Assembly (NCBI GenBank): GCA_030838265.1 | Contig: JAUTXA010000245.1 | Span: 1-33,874 of the forward strand | From: Actinomycetota bacterium | Lineage (GTDB): Bacteria; Actinomycetota; Acidimicrobiia; Acidimicrobiales; BP-101 | Direction of reading: 5' to 3' | DNA: 33,874 nucleotides | Part shown: piece after piece, positions 31,804 to 33,874 of the stretch | Layout of the letters: each line of letters starts with the position of its first letter | Numbering within the stretch: the first letter of the stretch is position 1 | Notes under the pieces: generated by a model | Databases searched by the model: none | Seen by the model: the letters and a program-made list of their open reading frames with translations, nothing else | What the model was told of the DNA's origin: nothing | Program-made: the position numbers and the translations under genes

Positions 31804-32376
31804 TCACCCAGGAAGCCACAGCGGCAGGCGCTCGATGACCTCGTAGCGGGCGCCACCGGTTGACCCGGCGCCGAGGTGGGAGGCCACCAACGTGAGCTCG
31901 GTGACGAGCCAGGAGGCGGCGAGAGGGATCCCGCAGAGGGGACGGAGGTCGACGTCGCCTTCGTGTCGCCCTCGGGATCGGGCCAGCGTCAGGTGGCCGG
32001 CGAAGGGCCGAGGATCGGGGGGCTCCCCCATCGCGGCCGTGGCGGCGACGGTAGCGGCCGCCAACCCGTCGAGTCCAGAGATCGGCACCTGCAATATCCG
32101 CGACCCGAACCGGCCGGTCGTCGGCCCCATCACCGCCTCGACCTCTCCCCCACCAGCCGACTCGACGCCCCTTGTCGCCGATTCGATGTCGATTCGGTGA
32201 CACGCGGCCCGCACCGATTCGACGGCGGGGACAGGCACGGAGCCGAAGAAGCGGAGGGTGACGTGCCACTGATCCGGTGACGTCCATCGCAAGCCGTCGA
32301 TCGGCGGACGCGGCAAAGCGGAGACCGCGTCGAGCACCGTCGAGGGCGGCCACACGGCGACGAACAGCCTGACCAC
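31804..32376 (-). CDS. thpR: RNA 2',3'-cyclic phosphodiesterase (2H family)
   Basis: A 190-residue 2H phosphoesterase from GTG 32376. The two catalytic motifs are HVTLRF (His38) and GHLTLAR (His128) in PRPFAGHLTLARSRGR. The start MVRLFVAVWPPSTVLD is typical of ThpR/LigT. The enzyme opens 2',3'-cyclic phosphates on RNA ends and shows 2'-5' RNA ligase activity in vitro; its physiological role is unclear. It lies 132 bases upstream of recA, and that gap holds the recA promoter, so the two are probably separate units. It follows the DUF2510 gene by 19 bases. Confidence 0.92.
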   Translation of the reverse strand: MVRLFVAVWPPSTVLDAVSALPRPPIDGLRWTSPDQWHVTLRFFGSVPVPAVESVRAACHRIDIESATRGVESAGGGEVEAVMGPTTGRFGSRILQVPISGLDGLAAATVAATAAMGEPPDPRPFAGHLTLARSRGRHEGDVDLRPLCGIPLAASWLVTELTLVASHLGAGSTGGARYEVIERLPLWLPG

Positions 32377-32395
32377 GGGCGAGCCAACCAGACCG

Positions 32396-33256
32396 CTAGT
32401 TGAGGCCCCGGCTGTCCTGCTTCAAGGCCGTGTCGACCGACAGGGCGGCTGACACCACCAGCGACCGCAGGGGGTCGTCGAGCTGGCGGTGAAGCTGCAC
32501 CACGTAGTTGTCGGCCGTGGTGAACATGGTCTTGGCCAGGCCCTCCCACGTCTTGGTGATGCGGGCCACCTCGGTGCCGGCCTCGTCCTCGATGCGGAAG
32601 TTCCAGGCCCGCCAGTTCTCGGCGTTGATCGACCCGACCCGCTGGCCGCCCGCCTCGAGGGCGAAGCGGATCTTGCCCACCATGTTCTCCTGCACGATGC
32701 GGCCGATCTCGCCGCGGCCTGGCGCGCTCACCACGATCGTCGACTTGAACACCTTGGCCGGCCGCACCAGCTCGAGCAGCACCGAGCCGTCGGCGTCGCA
32801 GACCTCGAGCTTGGTGGTGAGGAACTGGTCGACCGACGTGAGCACCCGCAGCACCTTGCGGGCCGCCGACTGCCCGGTCTGGCGCACCACGCCGATCAGC
32901 TGGCCCGAGCCGTCGTGGACGGCGTACTCGTTGTTGATCTCGACGATCTTGGCCTTCTGATTCACCACCAGGATCGGCTCGGTGAAGACAGTGCCTCCGC
33001 CCTCGAACGCCACCGACGACGGGTCGATGCCGGCCCGCTTGGCCACCTGGTGCTGCACCCGGGCGGGATCGTTGCCGGCGATGGCCGACGGGCCGGCCGT
33101 GAACGACGGCGGAGGAGGAGGCGGGCCGAGGGCGTCGGTCGACTGCACTCCCCCGTCGGACACATGGTCCGTCCAACGGGTGCCGTCCCAGTAGCGCAGC
33201 TCGTGGCGGCCGCCGGGGTCGGGGTGCCACCCGCCCGGGGATCCGGAGTCGCTCAT
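32396..33256 (-). CDS. DUF2510 and scramblase/LURP-one-like domain protein
   Basis: A 286-residue protein from ATG 33256, with AGAGAGGAC upstream; the longer open frame is shadow. The N-terminus is a DUF2510 module (GWHPDPGGRHELRYWDGTRW), common on actinobacterial membrane-associated proteins, followed by a Pro-rich linker (GPPPPPPS). The C-terminal ~200 residues are beta-rich and resemble phospholipid scramblase/tubby-like (LURP-one-related) domains: EPILVVNQKAKIVEINNEY, IVQENMVGKIRFAL, INAENWRAWNFRIEDE, and AKTMFTTADNYVVQL. Its biochemical role in bacteria is unknown. The start overlaps the stop of the upstream small ORF (ATGA), which is itself coupled to cinA. Confidence 0.85.
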   Translation of the reverse strand: MSDSGSPGGWHPDPGGRHELRYWDGTRWTDHVSDGGVQSTDALGPPPPPPSFTAGPSAIAGNDPARVQHQVAKRAGIDPSSVAFEGGGTVFTEPILVVNQKAKIVEINNEYAVHDGSGQLIGVVRQTGQSAARKVLRVLTSVDQFLTTKLEVCDADGSVLLELVRPAKVFKSTIVVSAPGRGEIGRIVQENMVGKIRFALEAGGQRVGSINAENWRAWNFRIEDEAGTEVARITKTWEGLAKTMFTTADNYVVQLHRQLDDPLRSLVVSAALSVDTALKQDSRGLN

Positions 33257-33369
33257 CGGCGTGGTCCTCTCTGCCCCTTGCGGCGGCGGAAGATGGCTTC
33301 GACGATCGTAAGCAGCAGACCGCCGAGCCCCTTGCGCGGCTGGCCGCCGGAATCCGACGAAGGGCTCAC
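33253..33369 (-). CDS. Small 38-residue ORF coupled to cinA and the DUF2510 gene
   Basis: Begins at GTG 33369, which overlaps the cinA stop by 4 bases, and ends with a TGA that overlaps the next ATG by 4 bases, so it exactly bridges the gap in a third frame. The product has a polar start (SPSSDSGGQPRKG), a short hydrophobic amphipathic helix (LGGLLLTIVEAIF) and a basic end (RRRKGQRGPRR). The precise double overlap argues for translation. It may serve mainly as a coupling leader or be a small membrane-associated peptide. No known family. Confidence 0.6.
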   Translation of the reverse strand: MSPSSDSGGQPRKGLGGLLLTIVEAIFRRRKGQRGPRR

Positions 33370-33874
33370 CGCTGCGGCCTCTCGAGCAGCCGACGGCGCA
33401 GCAGGTCGAGCAGTGAGATGCAGGCGAACTGCCGCACCCGCTCGCGGTCACCGGGGAGCTTCACTTGCACCGCCTCGCTCGAGTCGTCCATCGCCAGGCC
33501 GAAGAACACCGTCCCGGGCGGATGGCCGTCCTGCTCGGCCGGGCCGGCAACCCCCGTCACCGCCAGCCCGACGTCGGCCCCCAGCACCTTGCGGGCCCCG
33601 GCCGCCATGGCCTGGGCCGCCTCGGACGACACCACGGGGCCCTCGGGCACATCGAGCAGGTCGAACTTCACCTGGCTGTCGTAGGCCACCACCGACCCCT
33701 TGAAGAACCCGCTCGACCCGGCCACGTTGGTCAGCCGTGACCCCACCATCCCGCCGGTCACCGACTCGGCCAGACCCAACGTGAGGCCATGGGCGTTGAG
33801 CAGGGCGGCCACCGCGTCCTCCATCGTCGTGTCGTCGACGCCGAAGACGATGTCGCCGAGCAGGGCCCGTAGCT
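33366..33874 (-). CDS. cinA: CinA family protein, C-terminal PncC domain (N-terminus beyond window)
   Basis: The frame is open through the right edge. The residues before Met33824 (LLGDIVFGVDDTT) continue the usual join between the N-terminal MoCF-like domain and the C-terminal domain of full-length CinA, so the ATG at 33824 is not the true start. The visible part is a PncC-type nicotinamide-nucleotide amidase: LTLGLAESVTGGMVGSRLTN, GSVVAYDSQVKFDLL, GLAVTGVAGPAEQDGHPPG and FACISLLDLLRRRL. It converts NMN to nicotinic acid mononucleotide in NAD salvage. cinA near recA is a long-known linkage in Gram-positives. It is coupled to the downstream small ORF. Confidence 0.92.
   Translation of the reverse strand, partial: LRALLGDIVFGVDDTTMEDAVAALLNAHGLTLGLAESVTGGMVGSRLTNVAGSSGFFKGSVVAYDSQVKFDLLDVPEGPVVSSEAAQAMAAGARKVLGADVGLAVTGVAGPAEQDGHPPGTVFFGLAMDDSSEAVQVKLPGDRERVRQFACISLLDLLRRRLLERPQR

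Overview
The window is strongly GC-rich bacterial chromosome, densely coded, with many GTG starts and repeated 4-base stop/start overlaps. Gene content and order point to the Actinomycetota. The nrdR - LysM protein - lexA arrangement and the recA ... miaB-miaA-dapF-hflX run match the actinobacterial (e.g. mycobacterial) order. A high-GC lineage outside the best-known orders, perhaps Acidimicrobiia, is my inference and is not proven by the sequence. There are no rRNA or tRNA genes, insertion sequences, prophages or CRISPR arrays. The only mobile element seen is an intein in recA.

Left part (1-13.3 kb): the end of a MoxR-type AAA+ gene, a DUF58 protein and a membrane transglutaminase form a + strand operon. 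It faces a DUF3040 membrane protein. A minus-strand operon follows (polyprenol-phosphate mannosyltransferase-like GT2, Nudix hydrolase, dinB, Gfo/Idh/MocA oxidoreductase). After that come a small membrane protein, a PIG-L deacetylase, a threonine aldolase, an inositol-monophosphatase-type enzyme, and a pfkA-lipoprotein-SDR operon whose phosphofructokinase carries the residues of pyrophosphate-dependent enzymes.

Middle part (13.3-24.5 kb): a secreted RlpA-like protein, nrdR, a LysM membrane protein, and lexA divergent from it. The lexA/LysM intergenic region carries four LexA-type SOS boxes arranged around two back-to-back promoters. Next are dapD-dapE followed by a membrane-anchored subtilase, and divergent from them a 1052-residue repetitive helical/coiled-coil protein of unknown function coupled to a methyltransferase.

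Right part (23.4-33.9 kb), all minus strand: cinA (cut by the window edge), a 38-codon small ORF, a DUF2510/scramblase-like protein, thpR, recA with a 360-residue LAGLIDADG intein, spoVS, miaB, miaA, dapF, hflX and dapC. The recA promoter contains an SOS box filling its -35/-10 spacer. recX, which commonly follows recA, is absent.

Two themes link the genes. One is DNA-damage response (lexA, recA, the LysM candidate division inhibitor, possibly dinB). The other is envelope and lysine/diaminopimelate synthesis (dapC, dapD, dapE, dapF, RlpA-like, LysM, subtilase).
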